Of a stretch of 64,000 bases of DNA, positions 49,001 to 62,433 are shown in pieces (position 1 is the first letter of the stretch; each line of letters opens with the position of its first letter). The translations under genes were made by a program, and so were the position numbers. The notes beneath the pieces were generated by a model that saw nothing but the letters and a program-made list of their open reading frames with translations, was not told the DNA's origin and ran no database searches. This DNA comes from Hyaloscypha bicolor E (taxonomy: Eukaryota; Ascomycota; Leotiomycetes; Helotiales; Hyaloscyphaceae): assembly GCF_002865645.1 (NCBI RefSeq), contig NW_020194618.1, positions 248,001-312,000 of the forward strand, given 5' to 3'.

Positions 49001-51974
49001 TGAAAGTCGAAACCGATCCAAGTACTTTATGGGTTGTGGATGTACCAAACTTAAACCTGATTTTCTTCTGGAAGCAAAAGCTCACCTCCGCCCAAGTGGA
49101 GGAATTTTCCAAGGATCCAGCTGTGAGTATCAAATCTCCTAACGGGTGCTCGATCTGATTAGCTTTAGGTCATCAAGATTCAATCCATCAAGTCTGTTTT
49201 GGATTTGAATTCCTTTGATGCCAATTATCCAGATTCTACCTTCGATGCCCAGATCAATGGAACTCAGGTTCCTGGCACTGATTGCCCTCCTGCGTTGGCA
49301 TTGAGAGGTGAAAAGCGACAGCCACCCTTTGTACATCAGGACTCCCCTGTCAATCAAGAATTGAAAGTCATATCTCAACCTCCGCTCGTTCGATTGGATG
49401 ACATTCTTACATACGCGTATCAAGATGAAGTAATAGGAAACGTCCGAGTCTACATAGTTGATAGTGGAGCAGATGTGTCCATCCAGGTAAGGTAGGAATT
49501 ATTGGAACATTGAAGCGCAAGCTGACTGGGCAATGAACAGCCCTTGGCATCCGGACCGCCAGAATGGATATATGGCGGAGATCCAATTGAGATTTTGAAC
49601 CCAGATGCGAATTACCTTTATGAAGAAGTCGAGAACGAGTGGAATCCGGACGGTCATGGGACGGTACGAGTACCAATACACTCAAAATGATTCTTCTGCT
49701 GATCTTATTGCGAGTGTATGCTTTCCAAGGCCGTGGGTCGTGTATTTGGAGCGTCGAAGAACGCCGCCGTCACTGTGGTGAGGGCACCAAAGCCTATACT
49801 TACAGCCGAAGAGGCTGCTGCAGGAGGTTACGATTTCAGAATGGAGACATTGATTGATTCTTTACGCAAAGTTCTTCAAGACATCGGCGATAAAGGGCTC
49901 GAGTACAAGTCTGTAGTGAGCATGTCTTTAGGTTACGAGGATAGCTTGCACAAGATTCCCGAACCGGGAGATTACGATTACCCTTTTTATGCAGCCATAG
50001 AGGCTCTAATTAAGGCAAAGGCTGTTGTTGTGGCAGCCTCCGGCAATGCAGGACAGTTCAAACGAGGAAATCCTCCAGCCGGTATGCCGCAGTCTCCAGG
50101 CCCGGTAAGCAAAATCACAGATCATCGAAGCTGCAATCCATCATTAACTGTTCAACAGATCTTGAATCCATTAGCAAAGGTTATGAGCGATATTCCAGCC
50201 GTCTGGAATGGACAATTGCCAATTATCACTGTCGGCGCGGTCGACAATAGAGGTATCAGACTGGATCTTACTCAGTTCCAGGAAAACCCAAATTTTCCGT
50301 ATTCCAAAGTCGATGTTTACGCTCCGGGCGGCATACAAAATTGTACAGAGCCAGGTCGCTTGATTGCAAGATCGGAAGCCGGAACATCGATCTGTAAGTC
50401 CCCGCAATCGAATAGATGTGAAGAGAAAGGTCCAACTAATAAACAATAGCGTCAGCATCAACAAGCGGTCTGATTGCCTATTTCTTGGGCACAGTTAGCA
50501 ATTTTGGCGAAATACTCGCGCGGTTTCAGCTCTTGACAGAAGAACAACAGAGTGACGGTAATTATTGGTCAGAGACGGTCAGACAGTACGTCGTCGACAA
50601 GGCATATCCACGACAACAAGAAGCTGCTCCCGGAAACACGAACTTTCTCAAAGTCATTTACAATGGCGAGAAACCCTTGGGTCTGAATGGAAATCAACTA
50701 AAAAAGCGTCAGGGTTCATCACCATCTTCTTGTATTCCTTCCGCAAGTGCAAGCGCCAGCCTTGTCTCCATATCTCTTGCCAGCGTTGCATCAGTAAATT
50801 CTGTTGTTTCAGTCAGTTCAGCGGCAGCCAGAGCCTCCCGAACTGCTGCTGCAATCCAGCCAACACTGACTGGCTATCTTGGAGACGTGTGCACGAAAGG
50901 CCCGGACGGCGTCAATCTCCCGGATACCGCTCTTAACCAGGGTGTCGCCAACACCACCTGGCAGCAGTTCTGCTCTGGTGTTGGTTTCTGGACTTGGATG
51001 GCTGCTGACCAGCCACCAGCTATTAAATACCCCCCGAATTTCGTCGTGAGTGGACCCAATGTCACATTCAAATCCACGCCTCCATTGCCGGGCAGCCAGG
51101 AGGTTACTACCGACATTGTGGTTGGCCCCTACGATGGTGCTGGGGCTTGTTCAGTTGGTGGATATCCTCGTTCCCTTAGCCATGATGAGTGTGCCCAAGC
51201 CTTCGCCGCCGTACTCAACTGGTGTAAGTATCAGATCGTCCTTTTGAAGTAAGGTGGGAATCCGAAACTAAACCATTCCTAGGTCCGCGAGGAGGTTCAA
51301 TCACTTGGCTTACATCAGATACTCAAGGTTGTCTTAACTTTGAGCTCAATCAATCTGGGCCGGGACGGCCTCCTGTATCTGTACCCCCAGCTCCGGCGAG
51401 CACCACCGAGACCCCTCCGCCTCCGCTGCCTACAATGGGAGTCATTAAGACCACCTGCAATACTCAGGATATGGATCCCAGATTCATCCAATTGACCGCT
51501 GATGTCCCGCCTGCAATCCCGGATTTCTGCGGCAAGGCAGACAACTTGAAATCCGGTCCCGGTTCCAGCGAAAACAAGCAGATTGGAAATAAACAGATGA
51601 ACAGTAAGAACACTATTTTGTTTTTTGCCACATACCCTGAACTCCCCGTTCTCCACGGTCGGGAGGATTCTCCTCTTCGCGTCTCCATCCTCCCCAAGTG
51701 ACAAGACGCTAACTTTTCCCCAGTGGGTCTCTCAACCACCGGTGAATTCCCAGCAGGTCTCTGTCCTCAAAACCCTCCTGTGGGTGTCCCCATCATCCTC
51801 ACCGCTCAGGAATGTACGAACGCTTTGAGTCTCGCTGCGTTCTGTAAGTCGATTGCCATTTGAAACTTCCTATGACATGACTGATTCAAGATAGGTACGT
51901 ACGGCGGGACGGTGGTTTTCAAGAACGACGCTGGATGTGTTCAGGCATACGTGAACATGGAAAACCTTAATTGA
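46077..51974 (+). CDS. Large secreted subtilisin-like protease with Cys-rich and Ser/Thr repeat domains
   Basis: 1675 aa from 11 exons: 46077-48260, 48594-48840, 48887-49122, 49169-49486, 49541-49663, 49715-50104, 50159-50393, 50450-51223, 51283-51603, 51724-51843, 51895-51974. All introns are GT-AG and in frame. A signal peptide (MLFLWVLAALLLQFAFA) precedes two tandem Cys-rich units (about 83-137 and 156-210, each ending SSACSCL). Then come TSQ/AFSTP repeats and six Ser/Thr-rich units of the type FSFTSTGTNAQGNPFTTVI. The peptidase S8 domain keeps Asp987 (IVDSG), His1034 (GHGT), the oxyanion Asn1147 (ASGNAG) and Ser1243 (EAGTS). A Ser-rich linker and a Cys-containing C-terminal domain follow. 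It is likely a cell-wall-associated or secreted protease. The join between the first exon and the rest across a 333-bp intron is the least certain step. Confidence 0.8.
48391..48492. repeat. 17-bp minisatellite inside an intron
   Basis: Five perfect copies of ACTATCCTTCAAACTTC and a sixth, diverged copy. They lie within the 333-bp intron (48261-48593) of the subtilase and account for its length. Confidence 0.9.
51604..51723 (+). other. Introner-like intron (copy B)
   Basis: A 120-bp intron of the subtilase. It has CATACCCTGAAC at 51631-51642, CGGGAGGAT at 51660-51668 and ATCCTCCC at 51687-51694, matching blocks in the same order in the intron at 41321-41447. Confidence 0.6.
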
Positions 51975-53107
51975 GACCCCAGGTTCTTGAGGATGATTTT
52001 CCAGATGGATGGATGACTCCTGTTGGAGCGTTTTTCTCGGGACACTTTTCTTGCAAAGCTGAGAGTGTCTTCAAGATGGGTTGGGTGCCCTTTTCTTCTC
52101 CTGGGCTTTCAGCTGCTCTGCATGGATCTGAACGTCTTGGTTTCGGGAAATGATAAAGGAATAAATTTGGAATAGGCAATTGATGACGATTACCATGGGG
52201 ATGCTTACAGAAAGAAAACATAGATTCTTTTCAATGAGAGGGATCACTTTCTTGCACAAGACAAACTTAAATGTTCACCAAAGAATACTTTACTTGTGAT
52301 AAGTTCGCTGAATATAAGAGAAGATAGATATGCTGTGATGGGGCTAATTAACCAGTTCGGCAACCCCAAAATGGCGTCAATGGATCAATCCTCCTTGAAA
52401 ATCTAAAATGGTCAGGATTGGTCTTCAAGAGTTGAGATTTGAGGTTACTTACACGCCAAACGATTAAGAACACCCTTTTGATTTCGTCTCCTTGCTGCTT
52501 GTTGATCCATTTTGTCCAAGTTCCAGCATGGAGATCTGCCCATATATCTGACCTTAATAGGCATCTTCTGGGAAAAGGGAGTCGTGAAGGAGTTCATCTA
52601 GATTTTCTGACAGGCAATGGGAGGCTATGTTCCGAGCCGTAGATCAAGGGACATGACGCTGGTCTGGATTCTCCATTTCTCTTAACATTGTTGAGAGTCG
52701 GAACAGGTTATGCATGACTCTCATCTCCACTCCGAAAATTTACGGGATCAACTTTGCTCGCAAACTCGGTAGACAGGGAACAGGAGTGCTCGATGTTAAT
52801 TGGTGGTCGAGACCGAATTTCTCTCCTCGATAGGGTCGACGACTCCCCTCCCGTGCGCACGAGAGGGGGAATTTTGTGTCACATGACAAGATATTGCAGC
52901 TCCCTATTTGCTGTATGTATTTCATATCTTATTGGTAAGCTTCAATTGAAGTGCTCATCCTACTTGAAGGTTGTTCTCGGTCTTCGCGCACTTGAGTACG
53001 ACTCAAAATTTGGCCCGGTTGCAACTCTACCGGCTCGTCCCATGATCTGGCAAGAAAACTGTTCCCGAAACAATCGTGTCTTCGGAACAACACAGCAATA
53101 TACCCAT
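51975..53107. other. Spacer between convergent genes
   Basis: About 1.1 kb between the subtilase (plus) and the galactanase (minus). The open frames here are short or antisense. No gene was recognised. Confidence 0.55.
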
Positions 53108-55211
<2,104 letters not shown>

Positions 55212-56263
55212 CTACCTCTTCCAATCCCCCACATGCGCCAAAATAATCTTCGCCGCATCCTCAGGACTATGCTGCCTCCCAATCGCCTCCACAAAGTCCC
55301 CCTCAGGATCCATCAAATAAAAATAAATACTGTGATCGACCAAATAATCCTGGCCCTTCTTAACTCCCTCCGGCGTCGAAAAGTACACTCTATATTTCTT
55401 ACAAATATCTTTAATCTGTTCCCAAGTACCTGTGAGACCAATGATCGCGGGGTGAAACTCGGAGAGGTAGGTTTGCAGGACGCCGGGGGTGTCGCGGGCG
55501 GGGTCGCAGGTTATGAAGAGTGGGAGGAGGGGTGGGAGAGAGGAAGTGGTGGTGGAGGCGAGGAGGGGTGAGGCGTTGACTAGGTCGATCATTTGCGCCA
55601 TTTTGTCGAGCTCCTCGGGGCAGATGTCGGGGCAGTGGGTGAAGCCGAAATATACCTATTCCACGATTCGCGTTAGCACAGCTCTCTTCTGTTCTCACAA
55701 TCTGCCGTTTAAATCATGGGGAAGATAAGATGTACCAGAGAATATCTCCCCTTCATATCCCCATCCGTAAACTCCTTCCCATTCTGATCCAGCAAGCTAA
55801 AAGGCCCTCCAACCTTCGGTCTGCCCACGCCTTTCGCAGCTTCCGCGACACGCTTCCGTTCCATCCTCGCTTTCTCATATCGAAAATAGAATATCAGTGC
55901 GGCGCCAGAGGAGAGGAACAGGAGGCTTGCTTTCCAGGAGAAGGGCTGCGAACGTCATTAGCTTGGGCTCAAGCGGGTGTGGTAGGAAAAGCGTACGCCA
56001 GAGCGGTACCGTGATCGCTGTTCTTGCACTGTTTTATAGGTTCTAGGAGTAGAAGAGCTGAATTGTCGTACAGGAGAGTTGGGTTTGGGCGTGGAGCGTA
56101 AACATTGCTGGCTGCGTGGTACTGTCGGGGAGACGATTGTGGAGAGTTTGTGGCATTGCGCGGTCAAGAATGGAGCTTTCTTGTTCCTTAAAATTCTTGA
56201 GAAAGAAGAGATGAGATTCCGACTGGGGACGGTAGTCTTTGACATAATTGCTGCTGTGAACAC
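55212..56263 (-). CDS. SCO1: Mitochondrial copper chaperone Sco1
   Basis: 306 aa from exons 56263-55997, 55945-55736 and 55655-55212; introns are 51 bp (GTACGC...TCGCAG) and 80 bp (GTACAT...AATAG). It delivers copper to the CuA site of cytochrome c oxidase subunit II from the inner-membrane space side. The first 85 residues are basic and rich in Ser (a mitochondrial presequence), followed by one membrane helix (WKASLLFLSSGAALIFYF) and a thioredoxin-like domain. The copper ligands Cys167 and Cys171 (CPDIC) and His267 (LVDHSI) are intact, as is GPFSLLDQNGKEFT before the domain. This is a housekeeping gene with normal length. Confidence 0.95.
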
Positions 56264-56734
56264 TGCTGAATGGAAAATGAGCTGATGCTGTCATTGCTGT
56301 GCGAACATTTCGAGATTGGAGTTGCGCAGTAGCGCCTGCCGCCTTTGTAGCTTGGGTTCTGGGTTAAGGCAGCGACACATCTCCACATCGGTCACATTCC
56401 TCACACCAACCACGAAATCGTTGGAAATGGCTGGAATTAGGTTTCTATAAAGCCAACCCAGTATCTCTGGGTCTGGCTCGAATGCTAATCCTACAAGTAC
56501 AGGTTCCCAAATGCTCGATGCAAGCATGCTGTGCCCCTGCGCTCAAAAAAAGAATGTTCGACTTCATACACTTTCTCAACACCTCAGACGCCATCAAATG
56601 CTTCTCGCTTTCTCGCTCCCAGAATCAGATGTCAAAGATCAACCTACACGCCTTCACTCCTGCTGCCAAATCTTGCTCAAATCATCCCGTCTATATGACT
56701 GAGAAGGAAATAATACTCGGCTTTTTGTTGCAAA
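56264..56734. other. Spacer between SCO1 and the next minus-strand gene
   Basis: About 470 bp. It must contain the SCO1 promoter and the 3' end of the neighbouring gene. No other feature was seen. Confidence 0.5.
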
Positions 56735-59143
56735 TCATTCCCCTCGGGTTCGGCTGACTTGACTGGTGCTTGTTCGACTTCGCTCGTCCTCCTCCAATAC
56801 ATCGGACAATCTTGTTGGGTGGTGATGACGGGGGACAGCAGCCCATTCCGCAGGACCTGAACCGTATGCCTGTCCCGAATAATCGACAGGCTCACCAATG
56901 GTTGGATGGCTTGTAGCAATACGTCCAGCAGTCGTAGTCGCTCCGCTTCCATACTCAACTCCCGAAACTTGGCCATATCGCTGCAAATGCGCAATCTCAC
57001 GTTCGCGCTCAGCGTCCGCATTGTACTCATCTGAGTCTGCGTCAGATTGAGCCCGGTAACGGATCTTGTTTCCGTGAGCATCAAGGACGAACCGACCTTG
57101 TGAATCAATTTCATACTCCTCTTCACTGAATGCACCTTCAGAGGGAACCGAAGCACCATAGGCGGGGTCTTGTTCAGTTGGGTGAAGTGAGGTTCCTTGC
57201 CGCTGTTGGTAAAAGGCAGAGGTAGATGCAGGTTGGACGGCTGGAGCTGGCGAATATTCTTGGGAGTTGGTAAAAGCCGGGTGTTGAGAAAGAGATGTCG
57301 GAACGGCGTGTCTACCAGTAGGGGTTCTTGGTTGTTCAACAAACGGGTCAGCAGGTTCACGCTGAGCCCGGGTGTACTCTTGATAAGCTACGTCGCTGTC
57401 GACAGGGCCTTCAGCTTGCTGCACAGCTCCTGATGGAGCACTGGTGTACGGACCTTCTCGAGTCGGAGGACGATCACGAGCACTTCCATGTCGACTTGGT
57501 ACACCTTGCATCATGGGCACGACCTGGACACCGCCGACAAGTGTGGGCTGGCCCTCTCGCAGTGATGCAGTACGTTCTCTCTCTTCCTGCTCACGTCTAC
57601 CGAGTTCTTCCCAGGCTCGTCTGGCTTCCTCCTTGGAGATCTGAAGTTCACGCTTCATTTCCGCCAGCTGCTTGTCCGCATTCGACTTCTCTCGTTCTTT
57701 TGCGATTGCCTCTTCAATAGCTGCAGCTCTCTCGAGTCTTTCTTCCTCAAGACTTCGTTGTAGTCCAGCTTGGATTTCTTGTGCACGTTCTTGCTCAGCC
57801 CGAGTCTCAAAGAACCATCGTTGAAATTTACGTTCAGAAGAAGCACGCAAACGTTGGAGCTCAACAACCGCATGGAAGAGGTTTGCTCCAGCAGCTGACA
57901 GGTCGGTCACTTGTCGTGAAAGTTGTTGAGAGAGTGGATCTCGGTTGATTTCGTTGCTGTTATCTTCCAGTCTGCGGATCCAGAATGAAGTCAGGCCTTC
58001 CCAATGAGCTGAGAGGGTCTCCCATCGCTCAAATGCGTGTGGGAAGGACGAACGAGTTGGGTTTCCACCAGCGCCGCCTTGTTGTTGGGTAGATGACTGG
58101 TCAGCACCAGAAGGACCAGCTTCAGCGGGGACAGGTCTGGTTCGGACATTTTCTGAAGCGACTGGTCTTGGTTGTTGCTGCGATTGGGTTGGGCGGGTTC
58201 GAGAAGTCGCAGCTTCGCCGCCACCAACAGCTGTACCACCTCGTCCGACACCTTGTAATGGGGCATCTGGTTGTCTACCAGTAGCAGTTCTGTCTCCTGA
58301 TCTCCGATCTGATCTTTGTGAGTTGTCAGAAATTCTTTGTCCAGTGGTACCACCAGAACCACGCTGGCCACCCTCATCTCTTCCACTCGATTGCGCTGCG
58401 CCAGCACCAGCGGGCACTCTCCTCTCCGCGCTCCTACGATTATCCTCCTCAAGCAGCCTGGCCTCTTCTTCAGCTCGATGTCTCTCTAGTGCCACTTTTT
58501 GCTCTTGTTCTGCCCGTTTTCTGGCTTCTCGAGCTGCCCGCTCCCGCATAATATCTCTGGGGCCTTTTATACCTGGCGAACCAGTATTAGCCGGCGGTGC
58601 TTGCGGTCTCGACCCTCGGCCATTGCCAGCGGAGGCCGAGGGCCCTCCACCGATAAGGTCGGACATCGAGGCGTTCTCCTCGACAAGGTCGGGTGTGAAG
58701 GGCTTCGGGTGTCGTAGTGCCTCTTCGAGGGCGTAGAGGATTGCACTGGCGGTATTTCGTGAGATTCGTAGTGCGCGGTGTGGTCGTCGCTCAGCTTGGG
58801 GGGAAACTTCTTGTGAGCTTGGTGCTAGGGGAGTTGTTGTCGATGCGAACTCGTCAAATTCATGGGTCGGATGCTCACTTCTGGCTCGTTGCCCAGCAAA
58901 GCGTTCGCGAGGAGGTGGCGAGATACCAGGAGATGTTGCTTCAATGTGAGTTCTTCGTAGAGGACGCTGCTGCTGGCGCGGCGCTGGGTCGGGCGTAACA
59001 GGGTCGTTGATGTCGTAAAGGTCGTTAGATGGTGAGGGGATTGGGTTCGTCAGCGCAGCTGCGGGCAATTGGTCTGGGGGAAGGGTCGACAAGGTGAATG
59101 CGAGCTCGAAAACTTGCCCAGGACGGGGAAATTGAGGTAGCAA
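56735..59143 (-). CDS. Large coiled-coil protein, conserved in fungi but uncharacterised
   Basis: Up to 802 codons in one uninterrupted frame. The frame has no ATG near its 5' end, and an in-frame TGA lies at 59159-59161, so a short 5' exon is missing from this model. The first internal Met is in ENASMSDLIGGG near residue 160. The N-terminal third is Pro/Arg-rich with a conserved-looking TASAILYALEEALRHPKPFT. The middle has an Ala/Glu/Arg-rich helix (IMRERAAREARKRAEQEQK). A block with WETLSAHWEGLTSFWIRRLE and VTDLSAAGANLFHAVVELQ leads into a long coiled coil. The C-terminal 230 residues are low-complexity with an acidic EEEYEIDSQGRFVLDAHGN element. No catalytic motif is visible; a scaffold role is a guess. 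Confidence 0.75.
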   Translation of the reverse strand: MLPQFPRPGQVFELAFTLSTLPPDQLPAAALTNPIPSPSNDLYDINDPVTPDPAPRQQQRPLRRTHIEATSPGISPPPRERFAGQRARSEHPTHEFDEFASTTTPLAPSSQEVSPQAERRPHRALRISRNTASAILYALEEALRHPKPFTPDLVEENASMSDLIGGGPSASAGNGRGSRPQAPPANTGSPGIKGPRDIMRERAAREARKRAEQEQKVALERHRAEEEARLLEEDNRRSAERRVPAGAGAAQSSGRDEGGQRGSGGTTGQRISDNSQRSDRRSGDRTATGRQPDAPLQGVGRGGTAVGGGEAATSRTRPTQSQQQPRPVASENVRTRPVPAEAGPSGADQSSTQQQGGAGGNPTRSSFPHAFERWETLSAHWEGLTSFWIRRLEDNSNEINRDPLSQQLSRQVTDLSAAGANLFHAVVELQRLRASSERKFQRWFFETRAEQERAQEIQAGLQRSLEEERLERAAAIEEAIAKEREKSNADKQLAEMKRELQISKEEARRAWEELGRREQEERERTASLREGQPTLVGGVQVVPMMQGVPSRHGSARDRPPTREGPYTSAPSGAVQQAEGPVDSDVAYQEYTRAQREPADPFVEQPRTPTGRHAVPTSLSQHPAFTNSQEYSPAPAVQPASTSAFYQQRQGTSLHPTEQDPAYGASVPSEGAFSEEEYEIDSQGRFVLDAHGNKIRYRAQSDADSDEYNADAEREREIAHLQRYGQVSGVEYGSGATTTAGRIATSHPTIGEPVDYSGQAYGSGPAEWAAVPRHHHPTRLSDVLEEDERSRTSTSQVSRTRGE

Positions 59144-62100
59144 TCGGTGTGACCAGTATCACCGGACGAGGCTCTGGTGTTGTTGATCTCGACTGGGATC
59201 GAGGATGGGTGTTCCAGCTCTGGGGAGGCAGGAAGTGGAAAAGGTGTGTCTGGGTTGAAAGCGAATGTGGGTAGAGAAGGGATCCAGAGTCAAGACTCCT
59301 TGGGCGAAATTGGAGTGGTCGTGGGAAAAAAAAAAAAGAGGTTGGTCCACTGTGAAAACAGAAGGCTGGAAGCGAGGCGATGAATCGCGAACTCTCACCA
59401 CCAACAGAAACCAACAAATCAAGCAAAGAACATGCACCCCAGAACTTTTTGATTCCAGCAAAATAATCCCAGCTGCCAGGTCGCGCGCCTCATGGATCGT
59501 GTCGTTTTGCGCGATTCGTGCCGGTCAGTGGTGCGTACGATTCATGCGCGCATCTGTTGAAGAGTTCGGCTTGCTTACGACCTCGATGACCCGTGCAGCG
59601 ACGCAGCTTGACGCATGCAATTGCTCTCCTGCACAAACTCAATTCGTGCGCGAGTTGCTAGAGGGGAAACCAGAGAATTCGATAGTGGGATTGGAGAGGG
59701 CATGCTCGCACGATGTGGTGGTCAATCGCTGATTTTCCTGGGTGAAGTTGGTGTTGAAGTGAAGCTTGCTTTTTGGTGATTTCTGTCGCGAGATTCGAGT
59801 TTACACTTCAGCTTGCGCAGCCAGACATCAATGCGTGCCGCAATGACCCTCTCTCGCGCCAATCGAAAAGTGATCTAAATTCCTCTTCTCGTCGGTTTTC
59901 GTTTGCTTTCTCTCATCTCATCTCATCTCGTCCCATCTCGAGATCTTGGATGGCGATTCTTGGTAAATTGGAGGGGAATTGGGCATCAGAGATAATGAGG
60001 GGGCTGGGAAGCCTGGCTCGGCGCGAGCCCGTCCACGACTCCACCCAAACGTGCGGAAACGAAGAAGAAGCAAGATGCGTGGCACGCTCTAATGGGAGCA
60101 GACGCACAGGGGTGGGGAAGGCTAAATCCTGGAGCCTCTTTTGTTTTTTGAGGGAAGATGGCATCCTTTGAAGAGTTCGCCTCGACTTCTTCTCCGTCCA
60201 GAGTTCGTTTGGTCTGTTCAACCAGCTTTCCTGTATCTGAAAGGTGTCAAAAATCAACTTGATCGAGCTCGTTCAACCATGACATAACCAGGACACATGA
60301 AAATGTGGAACGTTTCCGTAGCTAGGCTTGCCGTCCCGTTGGTGGTCTTAGATCCTCGGGCCAATGAAACGCCCAAGTTTAGCCTTGCAAACAATAAGCT
60401 TTGAGCTGGGATACGACACTTGACTAAGGTAGGTTCTTGCGTCAGGTGATTCTGATGTTGAACCATGTCTTAGGTTGATTTCCTTTCCTGGCTAAAAGAG
60501 AGGTTGGGTGTTGCAGCTGCATTGACCTGGGAAAGTGATGGGGGCCAAAATTTCACCAACTCAAGGGGGCGATCCTTCCAGTTATTTATAACGCAATTCT
60601 ACCAGATGCTCTCAAGTGAAGAGACTAGATGTCCAGTTCAACTTTTCGCCTACTGTATTCAAAGTATACCGGTGGTATCTGGACCTCTTGAAGATCAACC
60701 CAGAGTAGAGGGAGGAGGATATTGAATCACGTGATATGCACTGGAATGGAGTGAACCTCTGGGAAGGAATTCACACTTCCGTCCGATAGGCTCTAAATTG
60801 AACAGAATGAATCCGTTCAATCTCGTTCTCGAGATATTAATCTAATCAATACGATTCCAACATTTTCCTATCCAGGAAGGCTGCAATGGTCCCACGTACA
60901 GAGTAATGCTTCGATAATCACCCATCAAAAGCACGGTAAGTTTGGGAATATTTGAAAAACGTTGTTGCATGTTGCGTTTAAAAGGGTAAATTGAAGTCTG
61001 ATTACTTTCGTCCTTATTGAGAGTGTATCTTCATCAAAGTGAATCTTGTTAAAAGTGAATCCAGCTCCGAATCGTTGCCTTAGCGAGGCTCTCATCAGAC
61101 TGGTCAAATCCGTGCTCCTTCAAAGTCTCATGATCAACTAGATTCGTTTCCCCACAATTACCTGCAAACCCCACACTCCGCATATGTACTGACCTCGATT
61201 CAACAACTTTCATCAAGCGTCGAAGCTTCTGGGAAAACCTTTCAACTCGAGTCCGTGACCGGGACTGTACGAAGGCGCGCCGAATTGAAAACCGTCCGTT
61301 TCGCTAAGCGAGAGTTTTGAAAATCATTCCCTCGCCTTTAAAAAATCGTAATAAAATTCCCTAAAAGTTTAGAACCACGGAAGAATAACAAGAGATACTT
61401 TGAATCCTTTTCTATTACATAAAGCTTAATTTAAAGTATTCGGACTTGGTAGTGCTACGATGCGCAATTTTCAAAAACTAGAGATTTTGGTGTTCCTTGC
61501 CTTAGGCGAAAATGGACGGATTTCAATTCGGTGCGCCTTCGTAGAACCCACTCAGAACTCCTGTCACTATTTTTGGTCAGAATGTCGACTACATAATCGC
61601 CGGTAAACCGGAGGATTTGACGTTCAACTCCGTTATCAACTTTCCAAATTCCCAATCAGTCCCTATCGGACAAGCACTGAGCTTTCACTGCACGTAGGGG
61701 CCCTCACAAAGGCTGTACTCTGGGGGAGTAGCACTTGCTTGCAGGAAGCCTATTTATAGTACGTCTGCATAACGCCATTTAGCAGCTAAAGACTATGGAA
61801 CAATAAAAAAGCCAGTCCCTATCAACCCCTTCGACCAAGGGAGTCTTCAGCCGGCTTGTTCGACACGATCCCATCTGGACTTCAACAACTGGTTTTCCTC
61901 AGCCTCGCAGCTCTCCGCCTCACGAACTTCACCTTCACAACCCTTGTGGACTCCTGCCCAGCGCATCTCCAAACCGTAAAACATGCTCCCCACGCCCTCC
62001 GAGCTCTCCACCAGACCAAAACCGACTCATACCATGGCCAAGAGAAGGCTTAATGCGCATGTCCATTGGTATAGTGAAGACGCAAAACGCCCATTGGCAG

Positions 62101-62433
62101 CCCTGGCCGGCAGTTGAGCGTGCTAGGGTCCGAGATTTCTTCGTACTCGTCCAATAGAGTGTCAGGTGCATCATTTCAAGTCCAAAGTCTCTGAGTAAGT
62201 TTCCGGGATGTCAAAAGGTGTATCAAGCGAATTTAAACATCACAGACAAGCCATCTAAATAACGATACTGCGTATATTTTACTTCATCATGCTCCATCAT
62301 AAATCATAACAAACATCCTTTTGCCCGCTGTCCTTCCCGGACAGACTTTTCATAGTCATTTTCATCATCACTCATTACATCCCTTTTCCCGGTCCTGGAA
62401 GTTCCCATAAAACGGACAGCACACAGCTACAAA
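59144..62433. other. Long intergenic stretch with one MITE
   Basis: 3.3 kb. The left 350 bp probably hold the missing 5' exon of the coiled-coil gene. It includes a TCTCATCTCATCTCATC run near 59910-59940, an AT-rich area near 61310-61440 and a MITE at 61270-61541. No gene was recognised. Confidence 0.6.
61270..61541. mobile_element. 272-bp MITE with TA target duplication
   Basis: The ends are CGAAGGCGCGCCGAATTG and, on the other strand, CGAAGGCGCACCGAATTG. The terminal match runs for about 30 bp with a few mismatches and then continues in gapped form (GTTTTGAAAA on the left, TTTTTGAAAA on the right). Both ends abut TA (61268-61269 and 61542-61543). The middle is AT-rich and non-coding. A TA duplication suggests the Tc1/mariner superfamily, as for the element at 5290. 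Confidence 0.85.

Noticed and set aside
57328..58736. Plus-strand frames of up to 137 codons
   Set aside because: They are shadows of the long minus-strand coiled-coil gene.
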